A DNA stretch of 5,659 nt from Oscillospiraceae bacterium (GTDB taxonomy: Bacteria > Bacillota > Clostridia > Oscillospirales > Acutalibacteraceae). The stretch covers positions 1 through 5,659 of the forward strand of contig CACZON010000009.1 in NCBI GenBank assembly GCA_902782805.1, read 5' to 3'. Below the pieces are notes generated by a model, which worked only from the letters and a program-made list of their open reading frames with translations, searched no databases and was not told the origin of the DNA. Of the stretch, positions 5,486-5,659 are shown one piece after another. A program made the translations under genes and the position numbers. Position 1 is the stretch's first letter. Each line of letters starts with the position of its first letter.

Positions 5486-5659
5486 ATGTTAGCGAATGGC
5501 AGACAAGAGAAAAAAATATTCGACGCTGCGGTTAAGGGACATTGGGGCATCGGCGCTTTCAATGTTATGGGTTATGAGACAGTCGAGGCGGTTCTGAGAG
5601 CCGCAGAGGAACTGGACGTTCCCGTTATCCTTCAGGTCGGCGATTCTTTCGATCCGAAC
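5486..5659 (+). CDS. Class II fructose-bisphosphate aldolase-family protein, N-terminal fragment (3' end outside window)
   Basis: These are the first 58 codons of a class II (metal-dependent) aldolase-type TIM barrel, a cytoplasmic family that includes fructose-bisphosphate and tagatose-bisphosphate aldolases. The fragment shows the first barrel strand and loop GIGAFNV (21-27). A helix follows with TVEAVLRAAEELDVP, and then the second strand PVILQV (46-51). This matches the family pattern of G-x-x-A-F-N-V, E-x-x-x-A-x-L-x-A-A-E-E and PVILQ. Many family members continue with SEGA-like residues; here the sequence is GDSFDPN, so it is a diverged member and may use another sugar phosphate. The zinc-binding histidines and catalytic Asp lie beyond the window, so activity and substrate cannot be judged. 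The gene has its own promoter with possible operators and a strong ribosome binding site. Confidence 0.82.
   Translation, partial: MLANGRQEKKIFDAAVKGHWGIGAFNVMGYETVEAVLRAAEELDVPVILQVGDSFDPN

Noticed and set aside
5302..5535. Possible 77-codon gene starting at TTG 5302
   Set aside because: It starts inside the terminator T run, runs through the aldolase promoter and ribosome binding site, and overlaps the aldolase N-terminus in a different frame.

Overview
The window reads as ordinary chromosomal DNA from a moderately GC-rich member of the Firmicutes, probably a Clostridia-type anaerobe. This rests on textbook sigma-A promoters, very strong AGGAGG-type ribosome binding sites, a Gram-positive-style lipoprotein with a Ser/Pro/Glu linker, and the mix of gene families. 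The taxonomic guess is inference only. All five supported genes lie on the plus strand. No rRNA, tRNA, CRISPR array, insertion sequence or phage gene was seen.

Layout. Bases 2-208 are the last 68 codons of an aldo/keto reductase cut by the window edge. A 119-base gap holding a perfect 10-bp inverted repeat (251-280) leads to a GNAT-family N-acetyltransferase (328-903). After 53 bases comes a 708-residue protein (957-3083) that I read as two alpha/beta-hydrolase domains flanking an Ig-like domain. These two genes are close enough to be one transcript. A gap of 152 bases follows, with a GC-rich hairpin and then a perfect-consensus promoter (TTGACA, 17 bases, TATAAT). This promoter drives a 668-residue, highly acidic lipoprotein (3236-5242). 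A good intrinsic terminator (5261-5304) closes that one-gene unit. The next 180 bases carry a second GC-rich hairpin, then a promoter decorated with inverted repeats and a strong ribosome binding site. They lead into the first 58 codons of a class II fructose-bisphosphate-aldolase-like protein, cut by the right edge.

How the genes relate. The reductase, acetyltransferase and hydrolase point to small-molecule or ester metabolism, but nothing in the window ties them to one pathway. The lipoprotein and the aldolase each have their own promoter and appear to be independent units. The most unusual object is the double-hydrolase protein. Its first domain keeps the nucleophilic serine. Its second keeps the aspartate and histidine but has glycine where the serine should be. 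I do not see a clearly new multi-gene system here.
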